64,000 nt of DNA from assembly GCF_009429125.1 (NCBI RefSeq), contig NZ_CP045529.1, forward strand, positions 1,736,001 to 1,800,000, in the 5' to 3' direction. Below the pieces are notes generated by a model. That model searched no databases. It was not told the origin of the DNA and saw only the letters and a list, made by a program, of their open reading frames with translations. The DNA is from Luteimicrobium xylanilyticum. GTDB taxonomy: Bacteria; Actinomycetota; Actinomycetes; Actinomycetales; Cellulomonadaceae. Within the stretch, counting starts at the first letter, position 1, and each line of letters opens with the position of its first letter. Shown piece by piece: positions 48,142 through 60,218 of the stretch. The translations under genes and the position numbers were made by a program.

Positions 48142-48977
48142 TCATGCCTTGCGCATGTACGCCTTCACGGTGAGGGGCGCGAAGACCGCGACGATCACGG
48201 CGGCGCCCACGAGCGAGATGACGGCGTCGTGGCCGAACGTGCCGGCGTTGGTGAGCTCCCGCACGGCCGAGACCAGGTGCGAGATCGGGTTGACCTTGAC
48301 GAACCCCTGCAGCCAGCCCGGCATGGTGTCCACGTTCACGTAGGCGTTCGACAGGAACGTGAGCGGGAACAGGATGACCAGCGAGAGCCCCTGCACGCTC
48401 GAGGCCGTCCGGGCGATCACGCCGAAGAACGCGAAGATCCAGCTCACGGCCCACGAGCACGCGATCACGAGCAGGCCGGCGAGCACCACGTGACCGAGGC
48501 CGCCGTCGGGCCGGTACCCCATGACGTAGCCCATGACGAAGGTGAGCGTCGTCGCGATCGCGTAGCGCAGCGTGTCGGCGAGCAGGGCTCCCGAGAGCGG
48601 CGCGATGCGGGCGATCGGCAGCGACTTGAAGCGGTCGAACACGCCCTTGTCCATGTCCTCGCGGAGCTGGACACCCGTCACGACGGACGTCGTGATGACC
48701 GTCTGGACGAGGATGCCGGGGATCAGCGTCGGCAGGTAGCTCTTGACGTCGCCGGCGATCGCGCCGCCGAAGATGTACGAGAACATCAGCGTGAAGAGGA
48801 TCGGCTGGACCGTCACGTCGATGAGCTGCTCGGGCGTGCGCTTGATCTTGAGCAGCCCGCGCGCGGCCATCGAGACGGTGTTGGCGATCGTCTGCCTGAG
48901 GCTCGTGCGGTTCTTCAGCTCGCGGTCGACGCCGGGGACGATCGTCGTGCGGTGATCGAGGGTGGGGGAGATCGTGG

Positions 48978-48981
<4 letters not shown>
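48142..48981 (-). CDS. ABC-2 type transporter permease, DrrB-like
   Basis: 279 residues with six predicted transmembrane segments, one of the pair forming a drug-type exporter. After a short cytosolic start the family block is TPEQLIDVTVQPILFTLMFSYIFGGAIAG, here noted as TPEQLIDVTVQPILF followed by TLMFSYIFGG. YLPTLIPGILVQTVITTS, a LPIARIAPLSGALLAD coupling helix and FLSNAYVNVDTMPGWLQ follow, all typical of DrrB. Start overlaps the ATPase stop by four bases. The substrate is unknown; DrrAB of Streptomyces exports daunorubicin, and homologues are widespread. Confidence 0.88.
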
Positions 48982-50021
<1,040 letters not shown>

Positions 50022-50202
50022 GCCTACCTCCTGGGTGCGGGAACGTGCCCAGCATCGTCGGAGGTGCTTTCACGGCGCTGTCATGTCGCTGACGGGGGTG
50101 TGCCGAGGACGCCGCGGGCGTGGCAGCACCGCCCGGCGTACGCCCCGCCCGCACGCCCGTCGGAGGTCTCCCGGTAGAACCGCCTCGGGCGAGTCCCGGC
50201 CG

Positions 50203-50222
50203 CGCCGGCTACGAGGCCGGCG
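50203..50222 (-). terminator. candidate ctaA terminator
   Basis: CGCCGGC (50203-50209) pairs perfectly with GCCGGCG (50216-50222) around a six-base loop, 15 bases beyond the ctaA stop. Short for a terminator, and without T-run. The rest of the 216-bp gap 50022-50237 holds no gene I can support. Confidence 0.4.
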
Positions 50223-50237
50223 TGCAAGGGCACGGCG

Positions 50238-51224
50238 TCAGGCCCGGGCGGGGCCTCCGTCAGGGGCGGACGCGGCGACGGGCTCGCGCTCGCGCATCGT
50301 GAGCAGGGCCCACGTCGTGGCGGCCGTGAGGCAGGCGGCGAGGAGCATGTGGATCGCGACGAGCCCGATCGGCAGACCCGTGAAGTACTGCACGTAGCCG
50401 ACGACGCCCTGCACGACGACGAGCCCGAGGACGATCAGCAGGGCCCGCCGAACCCGCTGCGGAGTGGGGAAGCGGTGCGCGCGCCACAGGAGCCACGCGA
50501 GCAGGACGACGAACAGCCAGACGGCGCCGGCATGGAGCCGCGCGACGGTCTCGGGGTCGAACGGGAGGCGGTCGGCATGGACGTCGTCACCGCCGTGCGG
50601 ACCGGAGCCCGTCGTGATCGTGCCGAGGGCGAGCACGGGCACCAGGACGAGGCCGAGCACGCGCGACAGCGTCCAGGTCCCCGGGTCCACGACGCGGCGG
50701 GGCGGGCCGTCGCCCTCGTCGATCCGGACGAGGAGCAGCGTCGAGAGCCACACCAGCGCCATCGAGACGAGCAGGTGCACCGCGACCATCAGCGGGGCGA
50801 GGTCCGTCAGCACGGTGATCCCGCCCAGCACGGCCTGCACCAGCACGCCGACCAGGGGGGCGACGCCGAGCCGACGGACGAAGCGCGCCCGGGTGCGCCG
50901 GCGCCAGACCAGGACGGCGGTCACGACGGCGACGACGACGAGCCCGAACGTGACCATCCGGTTCCCGAACTCGATCGCCTGGTGGTACCCGGTCGCTGCG
51001 TGCCGGACGGGGACGAAGGAGCCGGGGTGGCACTCGGGCCAGGTCTCGCAGCCGAGGCCGGAGCCGGTGAGACGGACGAAGCCACCGGTGACGATGATCG
51101 CCATCTGGCCGACGAGGTTCGCGATCACCGCGGCTCGGGTCCATCGCCCGGCGCGGTCGAGGACGCGGCCGAGCGCGCTGGTGGCGGGTGGCGCGTCGTC
51201 GCCGGTCCGGGTCGCGGTGCTCAC
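50238..51224 (-). CDS. ctaA: heme A synthase (COX15/CtaA)
   Basis: 328 residues, eight transmembrane helices in two four-helix halves; oxidises heme O to heme A for aa3-type cytochrome oxidase. Four conserved histidines sit in helices: HAATGYHQAIEFGNR, VAVHLLVSMALVW, VARLHAGAVWLF and VAIHMLLAACL. The Cys pair of the B. subtilis-type enzyme is present in GSGLGCETWPECHPG. GTG (complement ending 51224) was chosen over the longer frame because the upstream 65 codons are arginine/serine-rich non-family sequence and a -10-like TACCGT lies six bases ahead. No ctaB is next to it. Confidence 0.92.
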   Translation of the reverse strand: MSTATRTGDDAPPATSALGRVLDRAGRWTRAAVIANLVGQMAIIVTGGFVRLTGSGLGCETWPECHPGSFVPVRHAATGYHQAIEFGNRMVTFGLVVVAVVTAVLVWRRRTRARFVRRLGVAPLVGVLVQAVLGGITVLTDLAPLMVAVHLLVSMALVWLSTLLLVRIDEGDGPPRRVVDPGTWTLSRVLGLVLVPVLALGTITTGSGPHGGDDVHADRLPFDPETVARLHAGAVWLFVVLLAWLLWRAHRFPTPQRVRRALLIVLGLVVVQGVVGYVQYFTGLPIGLVAIHMLLAACLTAATTWALLTMREREPVAASAPDGGPARA

Positions 51225-51230
51225 GCGACC

Positions 51231-51236
51231 ACGGTA
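51231..51236 (-). promoter_or_regulatory. -10 element of ctaA, probably leaderless
   Basis: TACCGT on the minus strand is six bases before the GTG start, the same hexamer and spacing as at 7685-7690. No ribosome-binding site is evident. Confidence 0.45.
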
Positions 51237-51291
51237 AGCGACAGGGGGCTTCCCGCCGGAATCCCGGAGCTGTGAGATCGTGCGGGCGTTT

Positions 51292-52086
51292 TCACTGCCA
51301 CCGGAACCACCGCCGCGTCGCCCAGCCGAGGACGACGGTCCACGCGAGCAGGACGAGCACCGGCCCGACGGGGACCGATCCGTCGAGGAGGGCGCCGCGC
51401 ATCGCGTCGCCGAGGGCACCCGACGGCAGCAGCGCCGCGACGTGGCTCCACCCGCCGGCGAGGTGAGCCGGTGGGACCAGCACGCCGCCTGCCACGATCA
51501 GGACGACGAGCAGCAGGTTGGCGAGCGCGAGGACACCCTCGGCACGCAGCGTCCCGGCGACGAGCAGCGCGAGCGCCGTGAACGCGGCGGTGCCGAGGAG
51601 CGCCGAGACGACGGCGAGCGGGATCCCGGCCGCGTCGGGGTGCCAGCCGAGCACCAGGGCTGCGACGACCAGCACGACCGCCTGCACGACCTCGACGGCG
51701 AGCACGCCCAGCACCTTGCCGGCGAGCAGGCCGCCGCGGCCGAGCGGTGTCGTCGCCATCAGACGCAGGACCCCGTTGCGCCGGTCGAACGCCGTCGCGA
51801 TGGCCTGGGAGGTGAGCGCGGTCGACATCACGGCGACGGCGAGCACGCCGGGCGTGAGGAAGTCGATCCGCGTGGCCCCCGACGTGTCGAGCTCGACGGC
51901 GTGCACGCGGTCGAGCCCGACGAGCAGGAACAGCGGGAGCAGGACGGTGACGAGGATCTGCTCGCCGTTGCGCAGGATCGCGCGGGTCTCGAACGCGGCC
52001 TGGGCGGCGATGCGGCGCCGCGTGGGCGCGGGGCCCGCGTGCGGCGCGCCCGTGTCGGGCGGCGCGGTGGCGGCGTGCGAGCTCAT
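51292..52086 (-). CDS. ABC-2 type transporter permease
   Basis: 264 residues with six predicted membrane segments. A cytoplasmic Ala/Pro-rich start is followed by QAAFETRAILRNGEQILVTVLLP, noted as QAAFETRAILRNGEQI. FLTPGVLAVAVMSTALTSQAIATAFDRRNGVLR and LMATTPLGRGGLLAGK are the ABC-2 coupling-helix region, and VLVPPAHLAGGWSHVAALLPSGALGDAMRG forms the last loop. The start overlaps the ATPase stop by four bases. Lies just upstream of ctaA in divergent-free tandem (both minus strand, ctaA downstream). Together with the next gene it resembles ABC exporters often found beside ctaA/suf genes in actinobacteria; substrate unknown. Confidence 0.85.
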   Translation of the reverse strand: MSSHAATAPPDTGAPHAGPAPTRRRIAAQAAFETRAILRNGEQILVTVLLPLFLLVGLDRVHAVELDTSGATRIDFLTPGVLAVAVMSTALTSQAIATAFDRRNGVLRLMATTPLGRGGLLAGKVLGVLAVEVVQAVVLVVAALVLGWHPDAAGIPLAVVSALLGTAAFTALALLVAGTLRAEGVLALANLLLVVLIVAGGVLVPPAHLAGGWSHVAALLPSGALGDAMRGALLDGSVPVGPVLVLLAWTVVLGWATRRWFRWQ

Positions 52087-53084
52087 CGCAGGTTCCTCCC
52101 CGTGAGGTCGAGGAAGACGTCCTCGAGCGTGCGGCGTCCGACGCTGACGCGCGACGCGAGCACGTCGCGCGCCGCGAGCGCCTGCGTCAGCGCGACGAGC
52201 GTGCCGGGATCGACGACGCCCTTGGTGACGTACTGGCCAGGCGCGCGTTCGCGCAGCTCGAGGCCGGGCAGCAGGTCGGCAGGCAGCCCGGCCGGTGCCT
52301 CGAGGCGCAGGGTCTGCTCGTGCTCGCGGCCGTCGGCGCCGCCGTCGGTGACGAGCTCGCGCACGGAGCCCTGGGCGATCACCTTCCCGCGGTCGACGAT
52401 CACGACGTCGTCGGCGAGCGCCTCCGCCTCGTCCATGAGGTGCGTGGTCAGAACCACCCCGACGCCGTCGGAGCGCAGCTCGGCGACGAGGTCCCAGACC
52501 GCGCGCCGGGACTGCGGGTCCATGCCGGCGCTCGGCTCGTCGAGGAAGACGAGCTCCGGCCGCCCGACGACGGCGACCGCGAGGGCGAGGCGCTGGCGCT
52601 GGCCTCCCGAGAGGCGCCGCACGGTGGTGCGGGCGAACGAGCCGAGGCCCAGACGCTCCGTCAGCTCGCCGACGTCGCGCGGGTCGGCGTACATGCGGGC
52701 GACGTGCTCGAGCATCTCGAGCGCACGGACCCCCGTGGGCAGGCCGCCGTCCTGGAGCATGACGCCGACGCGCGGGCGCAGGGCTGCGGCGTCGGCGAGG
52801 GGGTCGAGGCCCAGGACCTCGACGGTTCCGCCGTCGGGGGAGCGCAGGCCCTCGCAGCACTCGACCGTCGTGGTCTTGCCCGCGCCGTTGGGGCCGAGGA
52901 CCGCGGTGACCGCGCCACGCCGTGCGACGAGGGAGAGCCCGTCGACGACGGCGGTCCCGGCGTACCGTTTGACGAGACGGTCGACGCGCAGCGCGACGTC
53001 GTCGGCGCGGGCACGGCCCGGACCGCCCTCGTGGGGCGTCGTCCGGGGGGGCGCGGCGGGGTCGGTCGCGGGGGTGCGGGACAC
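52083..53084 (-). CDS. ABC transporter ATPase
   Basis: 333 residues. Walker A GPNGAGKTTTVECCEG (about residues 58-73), Q-loop VMLQDGGLPTG, signature RLSGGQRQRLALAVAV, Walker B LVFLDEPSAGMDPQSR and switch VVLTTHLMDEAEALADD are all intact. A DUF4162-like C-terminal tail ends with VGRRTLEDVFLDLTGR. The GTG was chosen from the -10 element (TACACT) eight bases away; the frame continues upstream across the divergent promoter. Divergent from sufR. Forms an exporter with the overlapping permease. Confidence 0.9.
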   Translation of the reverse strand: MSRTPATDPAAPPRTTPHEGGPGRARADDVALRVDRLVKRYAGTAVVDGLSLVARRGAVTAVLGPNGAGKTTTVECCEGLRSPDGGTVEVLGLDPLADAAALRPRVGVMLQDGGLPTGVRALEMLEHVARMYADPRDVGELTERLGLGSFARTTVRRLSGGQRQRLALAVAVVGRPELVFLDEPSAGMDPQSRRAVWDLVAELRSDGVGVVLTTHLMDEAEALADDVVIVDRGKVIAQGSVRELVTDGGADGREHEQTLRLEAPAGLPADLLPGLELRERAPGQYVTKGVVDPGTLVALTQALAARDVLASRVSVGRRTLEDVFLDLTGRNLR

Positions 53085-53092
53085 GAGGGCCC

Positions 53093-53098
53093 AGTGTA
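53093..53098 (-). promoter_or_regulatory. -10 element of the exporter operon, probably leaderless
   Basis: TACACT on the minus strand is followed by eight bases and the GTG start at 53084, so the transcript should begin at the codon. No ribosome-binding site is seen between them. Confidence 0.5.
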
Positions 53099-53175
53099 GG
53101 AGGCCTGCCTGACCGTCGGGCCGCCCCGGGCGGCCGGCGAGGGGTGTTCGTCTCGTCACGTAAGGGACACCTTGC

Positions 53176-53204
53176 TTGCACCGCCCGATTTTGGCAACGA
53201 GAAT
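53176..53204 (+). promoter_or_regulatory. suf operon promoter (candidate)
   Basis: TTGCAC (53176-53181), 17 bases, GAGAAT (53199-53204) in an AT-richer island. Start expected near 53211, about 33 bases before the sufR GTG. SufR would be expected to bind here; a convincing palindrome is not visible, so no operator is claimed. Confidence 0.5.
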
Positions 53205-53243
53205 GTTTCCTAACGTCCGGCGACAGGTGAGGGAGGTGACGGG

Positions 53244-54008
53244 GTGGCGACGATCCACGCCGCGGTGGCGACCGACGAGATCACTCCAACCGACGCCTCG
53301 ACCCGTGAGCGGGTCCTCGCCCTCATCGCCTCCGAGGGACCGGTCAGCGCCGCGAGCCTCGCCGCCGACCTGGGTCTCACGTCGGCCGGAGTGCGCCGTC
53401 ACCTGGCGTGCCTCGAGCAGGACGGCCTGATCGCCGTCCACGACGCGGGTGCGCACGGGCCGGGCAAGGCCCAGCGTGGCCGTCCCGCGCGACGCTACGT
53501 CGCGACCCGGCGCGGGCAGTCGCGCATGGCGGGCGAGTATCCCGAGCTCGCCAGCGCCGCGCTGCGGTTCCTGCGCGACCACGTCGGCACGGAGGCCGTC
53601 GAGACCTTCGCGGCCGAGCGCTTCGCCGGGATGGCCGAGCGCTACCGCGAAGGCGTCGACGCCCCCGACGTCGCCGGTCGCGTCGAGCAGCTCGCGGCCC
53701 TGCTGGCGGCCGACGGGTACGCCGCGAGCGTCCGGCCCGTCTCCGCGGGCCTGCCCGGCGCGAGCCTGCGGCTCGTCCAGCTCTGCCAGGGGCACTGCCC
53801 CGTGCAGCAGATCGCCGCCGAGTTCCCGGAGCTGTGCGAGGCGGAGGCCCAGGTCTTCACCGAGCTCCTCGGCACGCACACGCAACGCCTCGCCACGCTG
53901 GCCGCGGGCGGCCACGTGTGCACCACGAACGTCCCGGTCGTCGCCCCGGCGGCGACCGCATCCCCCACCGAGCACGTCACCCCGCCCCCCGCGGAAGGAA
54001 GCAGATGA
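53244..54008 (+). CDS. sufR: SufR-type iron-sulfur transcriptional repressor
   Basis: 254 residues. An N-terminal winged helix ([20 protein letters not shown], then [19 protein letters not shown]) is of the ArsR/DeoR-like SufR type. The C-terminal half has the cluster-binding cysteines [19 protein letters not shown] and a fourth in GGHVCTTN. In other actinobacteria and cyanobacteria SufR holds an Fe-S cluster and represses suf when clusters are plentiful. The GTG start has GGGAGG seven bases ahead. Its stop overlaps sufB, so it is the first gene of the operon and likely autoregulated. Confidence 0.92.
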   Translation: MATIHAAVATDEITPTDASTRERVLALIASEGPVSAASLAADLGLTSAGVRRHLACLEQDGLIAVHDAGAHGPGKAQRGRPARRYVATRRGQSRMAGEYPELASAALRFLRDHVGTEAVETFAAERFAGMAERYREGVDAPDVAGRVEQLAALLAADGYAASVRPVSAGLPGASLRLVQLCQGHCPVQQIAAEFPELCEAEAQVFTELLGTHTQRLATLAAGGHVCTTNVPVVAPAATASPTEHVTPPPAEGSR

Positions 54009-55438
54009 GCGCCCCCACCCAGGAAACCCGCCGCACCGACGACGAGATCATCGCCGAGATCGGTGGCTACGGGTACGGCTGGCACGACTCCGACGACGCC
54101 GGCGCCACCGCGCGCCGCGGCCTGTCCGAGGACGTCGTCCGGAACATCTCGGAGCTCAAGCACGAGTCCGAGTGGATGCTGAAGACGCGCCTGAAGGCTC
54201 TGCGGCTCTTCGAGAAGAAGCCCATGCCGCACTGGGGTGCTGACCTGTCCGGCATCGACTTCGACTCGATCAAGTACTTCGTGCGCTCGACCGAGAAGCA
54301 GGCGGCCTCGTGGGAGGACCTGCCCCCGGACATCAAGGCCACGTACGACAAGCTCGGCATCCCGGAGGCGGAGAAGCAGCGGCTCGTCGCGGGCGTCGCC
54401 GCCCAGTACGAGTCCGAGGTCGTCTACCACCAGATCCGCGAGGACCTCGAGGAGCAGGGGGTGCTGTTCCTGGACACGGACACCGCGCTCCGCGACCACC
54501 CGGAGTTCTTCGAGGAGTACTTCGGCTCCGTCATCCCGTCGGGCGACAACAAGTTCGCCGCGCTCAACACGGCCGTCTGGTCGGGCGGTTCGTTCGTCTA
54601 CGTGCCGCCGGGCGTGCACGTCGAGATCCCGCTGCAGGCCTACTTCCGGATCAACACGGAGAACATGGGCCAGTTCGAGCGGACGCTGATCATCGCGGAC
54701 GAGGGCTCGTACGTGCACTACGTCGAGGGCTGCACCGCCCCGATCTACTCGTCCGACTCGCTGCACTCGGCGGTCGTCGAGATCATCGTGAAGAAGAACG
54801 CGCGCGTCCGGTACACGACCATCCAGAACTGGTCGAACAACGTGTACAACCTCGTGACCAAGCGGGCGACGGTCGCCGAGGGCGGGACCATGGAGTGGGT
54901 CGACGGCAACATCGGCTCGAAGGTCACCATGAAGTACCCGGCCGTCTACCTCATGGGCGAGCACGCCAAGGGCGAGACCCTGTCGATCGCGTTCGCCGGC
55001 GAAGGCCAGCACCAGGACACGGGCTCGAAGATGGTGCACCTCGCACCGCACACGTCGAGCTCGATCATCTCCAAGTCGGTCTCGCGCGGCGGCGGCCGCT
55101 CGTCGTACCGCGGTCTCGTGCAGGTCATGGACAGCGCGCACCACTCGAAGTCGAACGTCCTGTGCGACGCGCTGCTCGTGGACACGATCTCGCGGTCGGA
55201 CACCTACCCGTACGTCGACGTGCGCGTCGACGACGTCGAGATGGGCCACGAGGCCACGGTCTCGAAGGTGAGCGAGGACCAGCTCTTCTACCTGATGTCC
55301 CGCGGGCTCGAGGAGACGGAGGCCATGGCGACGATCGTGCGCGGCTTCATCGAGCCCATCGCGCGCGAGCTGCCCATGGAGTACGCGCTCGAGCTCAACC
55401 GCCTCATCGAGCTGCAGATGGAGGGCTCGGTCGGCTGA
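54005..55438 (+). CDS. sufB: Fe-S cluster assembly scaffold protein SufB
   Basis: 477 residues; with SufC and SufD it forms the SufBC2D scaffold where clusters are built. Conserved segments: [34 protein letters not shown] (noted in part), [54 protein letters not shown] and the C-terminal [13 protein letters not shown], which carries a cysteine near the catalytic region. It is continuous; no intein interrupts it, unlike several mycobacterial SufB genes. ATG overlaps sufR. Confidence 0.97.
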   Translation: MSAPTQETRRTDDEIIAEIGGYGYGWHDSDDAGATARRGLSEDVVRNISELKHESEWMLKTRLKALRLFEKKPMPHWGADLSGIDFDSIKYFVRSTEKQAASWEDLPPDIKATYDKLGIPEAEKQRLVAGVAAQYESEVVYHQIREDLEEQGVLFLDTDTALRDHPEFFEEYFGSVIPSGDNKFAALNTAVWSGGSFVYVPPGVHVEIPLQAYFRINTENMGQFERTLIIADEGSYVHYVEGCTAPIYSSDSLHSAVVEIIVKKNARVRYTTIQNWSNNVYNLVTKRATVAEGGTMEWVDGNIGSKVTMKYPAVYLMGEHAKGETLSIAFAGEGQHQDTGSKMVHLAPHTSSSIISKSVSRGGGRSSYRGLVQVMDSAHHSKSNVLCDALLVDTISRSDTYPYVDVRVDDVEMGHEATVSKVSEDQLFYLMSRGLEETEAMATIVRGFIEPIARELPMEYALELNRLIELQMEGSVG

Positions 55439-55519
55439 CCCCGCCCGCGGCGCCGGGCCCTCCCGGCGCCGCGCCCCCTCCGTCCCGTTCCCCGCCCTGA
55501 CCCTCCGGAGCCCTTCGTC

Positions 55520-56743
55520 GTGACCACCTCGACCGACCTGTCCACCGACCACAGCCGCGCCCAGCTCGACGGCGCGCACAGCCACGGCGTCCCCGGCGCC
55601 GGCGTGCCCGAGCGCGACCGTGCCGAGCGCCTCACCTCGTTCGACGTCGCCGACTTCCCCGTGCCCACCGGCCGCGAGGAGGAGTGGCGCTTCACGCCGC
55701 TCGCGCGCCTGCAGCGCGTCTTCACCGCCGAGGCGTCCGACGCCCGGCTGGCGACCACCACGTCGCTGCCCGACGGCATCACGCTGACCACCCTCACGCC
55801 GGCGGAGGCTCGCGAGCGCGCCGTCCTCGCGCCCGCCGACCTCCCCGCCGCCGCCGCGTCCACCAACACCCGCGACGCCGTCCTGCTCTCCGTGCCCGCC
55901 GGTTTCACGACGGACGAGCCGGTCGTCGTCGACCTCGCGGGGGCCGGCGTGGGCGACCTCGTCTGGGGCCAGGTCCTCGTCGAGGTCGGGGCGAACGCCG
56001 AGGTCGCCGTCGTCGTCACGCACACCGGCTCCGCCACGTACTCCGCGCAGCTCAGCGTGAACGTGGCCGAGGGCGCGCACGTCACGTTCGTCTCGATCCA
56101 GGACTGGGACGACGACGCCGTGCACCTCGCGGAGAACGACCTGCGCCTGGCCAAGGACGCGACGCTCAAGCACGTCGTGATGACGTTCGGCGGCGCGCTC
56201 GTGCGCATCCCCGTGAACGCCCGCCTCGAGGGCGAGGGTGCGAACCTCGAGCTCGTCGGTGCGTACTTCACGGACGCGGGCCAGCACCAGGAGCACCGCC
56301 TGTTCGTCGACCACGCGACCCCCCGGGCCCGCTCGCGGGCCACCTACAAGGGCGCGCTGCAGGGCGAGGGTGCGCACGCGGTGTGGGTGGGCGACGTCCT
56401 GATCCGCGCCGAGGCCGAGGGCACCGACACCTACGAGCTCAACCGCAACCTCGTGCTCACGCAGGGCGCGCGCGCCGACTCGGTGCCGAACCTCGAGATC
56501 GAGACCGGCGAGATCGAGGGCGCCGGCCACGCGTCCGCGACCGGGCGCTTCGACGACGAGCAGCTCTTCTACCTGCAGTCGCGCGGCATCCCCGAGATCG
56601 AGGCACGACGCCTCGTCGTGCACGGCTTCTTCGCGGAGCTCGTCCGCGAGATCGGCGTGCCGAGCGTGGAGGAGCGCCTCCTCGCCTCGATCGAGAAGGA
56701 GCTGGCCGTGACGCCCGCCGCCGGCGAGGCGGAGCAGGCGTGA
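55520..56743 (+). CDS. sufD: Fe-S cluster assembly protein SufD
   Basis: 407 residues, paralogue of SufB. FPVPTGREEEWRFTPLARLQ opens the fold, the beta-helix core has VTFVSIQDWDDDAVHLAEN and GAYFTDAGQHQEHRLFVDHA, and the C-terminus has ATGRFDDEQLFYLQSRGIPEIEAR, all typical. The 80-bp gap after sufB is the longest in the operon and is C/G-rich without a clear promoter. GTG start with CCGGAG eleven bases upstream; the next gene overlaps by GTGA. Confidence 0.95.
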   Translation: MTTSTDLSTDHSRAQLDGAHSHGVPGAGVPERDRAERLTSFDVADFPVPTGREEEWRFTPLARLQRVFTAEASDARLATTTSLPDGITLTTLTPAEARERAVLAPADLPAAAASTNTRDAVLLSVPAGFTTDEPVVVDLAGAGVGDLVWGQVLVEVGANAEVAVVVTHTGSATYSAQLSVNVAEGAHVTFVSIQDWDDDAVHLAENDLRLAKDATLKHVVMTFGGALVRIPVNARLEGEGANLELVGAYFTDAGQHQEHRLFVDHATPRARSRATYKGALQGEGAHAVWVGDVLIRAEAEGTDTYELNRNLVLTQGARADSVPNLEIETGEIEGAGHASATGRFDDEQLFYLQSRGIPEIEARRLVVHGFFAELVREIGVPSVEERLLASIEKELAVTPAAGEAEQA

Positions 56744-57078
56744 CCGCACAGCTCGCGTGCCGCGTCGACGCGCTGGAGCCCGCCGAGGCTCTGCGGGTCG
56801 AGCTGCCGGGCGCCGACGGCGCGCTCGTCGAGGTCGCCGTCGTGCGTGACGAGGACGGCGACTGGCACGCGATCTCCGACGTCTGCTCGCACGGGCAGGT
56901 CTCGCTGTCCGACGGCGAGGTCGAGGGCTGCACCGTCGAGTGCTGGCTGCACGGGTCGACCTTCGACCTCGTCACCGGCCGGCCGCTGTCGCTGCCCGCG
57001 ACCCGTCCCGTGCCCGTCTACCCGGTGACGGTCGACGGCGAGCAGGTGCTCGTCGACGTCGACGCCCTGGCCAACTGA
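56740..57078 (+). CDS. Rieske-type [2Fe-2S] ferredoxin
   Basis: 112 residues, soluble. The two Rieske motifs are CSHGQVSLSDG (Cys-X-His) and CWLHGSTFDL (Cys-X2-His), spaced as in bacterial bifunctional-dioxygenase-type ferredoxins, with a GRPLSLPATRPVPVYPV tail. Lacks the membrane anchor of cytochrome bc-type Rieske proteins. A Rieske ferredoxin between sufD and sufC is usual in actinobacterial suf operons; its electron role in cluster assembly is not settled. Confidence 0.93.
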   Translation: MTAQLACRVDALEPAEALRVELPGADGALVEVAVVRDEDGDWHAISDVCSHGQVSLSDGEVEGCTVECWLHGSTFDLVTGRPLSLPATRPVPVYPVTVDGEQVLVDVDALAN

Positions 57079-57115
57079 CCACCCAGACCGCATCACCCCC
57101 GAGGAGCCACCCCCG

Positions 57116-59215
<2,100 letters not shown>

Positions 59216-59216
<1 letters not shown>

Positions 59217-59746
59217 TGACGAACCAGCTCGACCAGCTCTACCAGCAGGTCATCCTCGACCACGCCCGGTCGGCGCACGGCCGGGGGCTCGCGGTGGGCG
59301 ACGAGAACGCCCGCTCTGCCCAGGGGGAGTCGCACCAGGTGAACCCGACCTGCGGCGACGAGGTCACGCTGCGCGTCGCCCTGTCCGGAGCCGACGACGG
59401 CGCAGCCACGGTCGAGCGGGTGACGTGGGAGGGCCAGGGCTGCTCGATCTCGCAGGCCTCGCTCTCCGTGCTGACCGACCTCGTGACGGGTCGCAGCGCC
59501 GACGAGGCCGAGCAGCTCGGGGAGACCTTCCGCGCGCTCATGGCGTCGCGCGGGCAGGGGCTCGACGAGAGCCTCGAGGACGAGCTGGGCGACGCCACGG
59601 CGTTCACCGGCGTGTCCCAGTTCCCGGCACGCATCAAGTGCGCGCTGCTCGGCTGGGCCGCGCTGCGCGACGCGCTCGCCAAGGCGGGTGCCGCGTCGGC
59701 GACGTCGGCACCCCAGACGCAGGACCTTCCGAAGGAGGACGCATGA
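59216..59746 (+). CDS. sufU: sulfur-transfer protein SufU
   Basis: 176 residues, zinc-containing relative of IscU that accepts sulfur from SufS. Ligand positions are visible: Cys in NPTCGDEVTL with the following Asp, Cys in GQGCSISQAS and Cys in RIKCALLGW. The insertion between the second and third cysteines (the SufU-specific region) is present. ATG 59216 overlaps the sufS stop; a GTG one codon earlier is possible. ATGA overlap with sufT. Confidence 0.95.
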
Positions 59747-60111
59747 CCACCGACGCCGAGAACGTGCCGGCCGTGACGCCCGAGGCGGCCGCTGCCGCCA
59801 CCCCGGCGACCGTCGAGGAGATCGAGGAGGCGCTGCGCGACGTGATCGACCCCGAGCTCGGGATCAACGTCGTCGACCTGGGCCTCATCTACGGCGTGAC
59901 CGTCGACGCGAACAACCACGCCGTGATCGACATGACTCTCACGTCCGCGGCGTGCCCGCTGACCGACATGATCGAGGACCAGTCCGCGCAGGCGCTCGAG
60001 GACGTCGTCGCCGACTTCCGCGTGAACTGGGTCTGGATGCCGCCGTGGGGCCCGGAGAAGATCACCGACGACGGCCGCGAGCAGCTGCGGGCGCTGGGCT
60101 TCAACGTCTGA
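59743..60111 (+). CDS. sufT: SufT-like MIP18/DUF59 maturation factor
   Basis: 122 residues. A Pro/Ala-rich ~20-residue start is followed by VEEIEEALRDVIDPELGINV and VDLGLIYGV (the MIP18 core), then TLTSAACPLTDMIEDQ with the conserved cysteine, and a VWMPPWGPEKIT end. In Staphylococcus SufT helps mature Fe-S proteins at high demand; role here is by family. The last codons and TGA stop abut the IS5-family copy exactly: the TGA is the first copy of the 3-bp target duplication, so the reading frame is unaffected. Confidence 0.92.
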   Translation: MTTDAENVPAVTPEAAAAATPATVEEIEEALRDVIDPELGINVVDLGLIYGVTVDANNHAVIDMTLTSAACPLTDMIEDQSAQALEDVVADFRVNWVWMPPWGPEKITDDGREQLRALGFNV

Positions 60112-60163
60112 GAGGGCGTCTGTGAACTCGTGACCAGGGTGGGTGTGATGTCCGGTATGTGAG

Positions 60164-60216
60164 GAACTCCTGGTAGAAGTGGGGTTGTCGAGACCGACCG
60201 CTGCTACCAGGAGTTC
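60164..60216 (+). promoter_or_regulatory. perfect inverted repeat over the transposase ribosome-binding site
   Basis: GAACTCCTGGTAG (60164-60176) and CTACCAGGAGTTC (60204-60216) are exact complements, 27 bases apart. The right arm contains the CCAGGAG ribosome-binding site of the GTG at 60219. Any mRNA entering from sufT would fold and hide it. The same repeat is kept in copy A (29001-29055). Confidence 0.75.
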
Positions 60217-60218
60217 GC

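Noticed and set aside
53176-53243. SufR operator ahead of sufR
   Set aside because: Position is right, but only a short GTT-TCCT-AAC dyad is visible; I cannot match it confidently to a known SufR site.
54005-55438. Intein or frameshift in sufB
   Set aside because: The translation is continuous and collinear with standard SufB, with no splicing-domain motifs.
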